Shown one piece after another: positions 5,612-6,640 of a DNA stretch of 6,640 bases. The stretch comes from Thermoplasmata archaeon (GTDB lineage Archaea > Thermoplasmatota > Thermoplasmata > GCA-020350865), in contig CP070726.1 in the NCBI GenBank assembly GCA_020350865.1, positions 395,241 to 401,880 of the forward strand. Reading direction: 5' to 3'. Numbering within the stretch: the first letter of the stretch is position 1; each line of letters opens with the position of its first letter. A program made the translations under genes and the position numbers. The notes beneath the pieces are model-generated. The model had not been told where the DNA came from and ran no database searches. It saw nothing but the letters and a program-made list of their open reading frames with translations.

Positions 5612-5655
5612 AACATTAAGAATTCACATCGGATGGAATGAATAAAATGGAATGA
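5612..5655 (+). promoter_or_regulatory. Putative promoter and leader of the flavoprotein gene, with 9-base direct repeat
   Basis: AACATTAAG at 5612-5620 is a weak TATA-like element about 36 bases before the chosen ATG 5652, so the RNA would start near 5642 with a leader of about ten bases. ATGGAATGA occurs twice, at 5633-5641 and 5647-5655. Each copy reads as a start-Glu-stop mini-frame, and the second overlaps the gene's ATG. No clear Shine-Dalgarno is present. Confidence 0.3.
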
Positions 5656-6640
5656 CAAAAATGGATTATGATTACGATATCATCGTCATAGGCGGCGGGC
5701 CTGCAGGTCTTTCGGCAGCTGTCAGGGCGAGAAGGGTGAGAACGTACAACCTGCTTTCCTCATCGGTTCTGGTCCTTAACAACGGAGAACTGGGCGGCCT
5801 ATCCAACTGGAAGGAGGTGTACATGACAGGTCCCGGCTGGAGCTACGAAAAGGACGCTCTCCTGTCACATCTCGTGAGGGATATGGAACAGTACAACATA
5901 GAGGTAAGATTCGAGGAGGCAGTGGAATGCCGCCTCCAGTCCGAAGTCAAGGTGGTGAAAACCAAGGAAAACGAGTACCGGTCCCTCGGTATCGTAATTG
6001 CTACCGGTATGAAGAAGGTCTGGAACGAGAAGAATTACATGGACAGGGGCCTGCTGGCCACACTGAAGGGCTATAAGTTCATGGAGGAGCAGTTCGAAAG
6101 CCTCTGCTCGGAAAATCCCAAAAGAACCATCACTTTCGTGGGGACCGGAGAGGTGAACAAGACCCTGGCCTTCTTTGAATCCGTAAACAGGGGAAGAATG
6201 AAGATCAGGGTGGTTGTTGAGCCCCCTGTTTCGGATGCTGCAAGCCTACCTGGTGAAGTAGTATCCGGATGGCTCGCAGGAGTATATGGAGAGGAGTGGG
6301 TGGAAGGTGTGGAGGTGGATTGCGAAGGTGAGAAGAAAACCTTCAAAACCGATTTTGTCCTGATAGACTTCGAGTCATACATGCTGCACACAAACACATC
6401 CTCTTTCATCGACGACCTGCCGAAGATAAACGGGTTCATCGAGACAGACAGGAGCATGGCAACCGAGGTTTCCGGGGTCTTTGCCGCAGGCGACATCACG
6501 GGGCCCCCCTTCTCGGTGGCCAAGGCTGTGGGCCAGGGAGTCACAGCCGGGCTCGAGTGCTTCTGGTATGTGTACTGGCTGAAGTTCGGTGAAGAGCCTG
6601 CCATGTACGCGTTCTATCCCATACACGATGAAAAGGGTAC
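5652..6640 (+). CDS. Thioredoxin-reductase-fold FAD-dependent oxidoreductase lacking CxxC (3' end outside the window)
   Basis: 329 residues are visible and the frame is still open at the right edge. The N-terminus DYDIIVIGGGPAGLSAA has the FAD-binding GxGxxG (14-19). VIATG (115-119) is the second dinucleotide-fold motif. A central nucleotide-binding domain starts at TITFVGTGEVNKT (159-171) with a degenerate G-T-G-E-V-N loop. GVFAAGDITGPPFSVAKAVGQG (275-296) is the C-terminal FAD motif of the thioredoxin reductase family. The redox pair CxxC, expected between residues 120 and 160, is absent; the only cysteines are isolated (93, 152, 224, 303). The protein therefore cannot work as a classical thioredoxin reductase and may be a ferredoxin- or NAD(P)-linked reductase. 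The acid at the end of FAD strand beta2 is also missing (VLVLNNGELGG). About 35 residues follow the usual end of the fold, so a C-terminal extension exists. The start could also be ATG 5661. The physiological partner is unknown. Confidence 0.82.
   Translation, partial: MTKMDYDYDIIVIGGGPAGLSAAVRARRVRTYNLLSSSVLVLNNGELGGLSNWKEVYMTGPGWSYEKDALLSHLVRDMEQYNIEVRFEEAVECRLQSEVKVVKTKENEYRSLGIVIATGMKKVWNEKNYMDRGLLATLKGYKFMEEQFESLCSENPKRTITFVGTGEVNKTLAFFESVNRGRMKIRVVVEPPVSDAASLPGEVVSGWLAGVYGEEWVEGVEVDCEGEKKTFKTDFVLIDFESYMLHTNTSSFIDDLPKINGFIETDRSMATEVSGVFAAGDITGPPFSVAKAVGQGVTAGLECFWYVYWLKFGEEPAMYAFYPIHDEKG

Noticed and set aside
5543..5651. A tRNA or other structured RNA in the gap
   Set aside because: No cloverleaf arms or tRNA box sequences were found. 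The only strong structure is the C-rich/G-rich tract.

Overview
The window looks like a piece of an archaeal chromosome, possibly from a Thermoplasmatota-like lineage. The archaeal reading rests on four things: a geranylgeranyl-reductase-type flavoprotein with the motif of archaeal lipid-chain reductases, AT-rich TATA-like boxes about 25-40 bases ahead of starts, Shine-Dalgarno sequences with very short leaders, and a short swivel-domain small subunit of archaeal LeuD type. The lineage is a guess. I see no RNA genes, CRISPR array, insertion sequence or phage gene, and no gene-free stretch longer than about 200 bases.

Region 1 (1-1976, + strand) is an ABC-2 type exporter. It holds the 3' two thirds or so of an ATP-binding subunit, then a membrane permease with a large extracytoplasmic domain. 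The permease's natural start (ATG 660-662, overlapping the ATPase stop, with a strong ribosome binding site) is followed by an in-frame TAA at codon 13. The coding sense continues perfectly across that TAA.

Region 2 (2000-4850, - strand) is a tight operon read right to left. It encodes a two-TM potassium-channel-like protein fused to RCK domains, then a stand-alone RCK (TrkA-N/TrkA-C) protein, then a geranylgeranyl reductase family flavoprotein. The genes overlap by one base at each junction. The channel's selectivity filter is non-canonical: TMGAP sits where TVGYG is expected. The operon pairs an ion-conducting or ligand-sensing membrane complex with a probable membrane-lipid-saturating enzyme.

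Region 3 (4851-5041) is a divergent promoter region with a TATA-like box facing each way.

Region 4 (5042-5542, + strand) is a LeuD/aconitase-swivel small subunit. It has changed active-site residues and no large subunit nearby. It is followed at 5553-5583 by four C-runs that make a strong G-quadruplex motif on the - strand.

Region 5 (5652 to the right edge, + strand) is a thioredoxin-reductase-fold flavoprotein without the redox CxxC. It runs off the window.

No clearly new multi-gene system is visible. The points most worth checking are the TAA in the permease, the altered pore with its separate RCK partner and lipid reductase, the altered LeuD active site, and the G-quadruplex motif.
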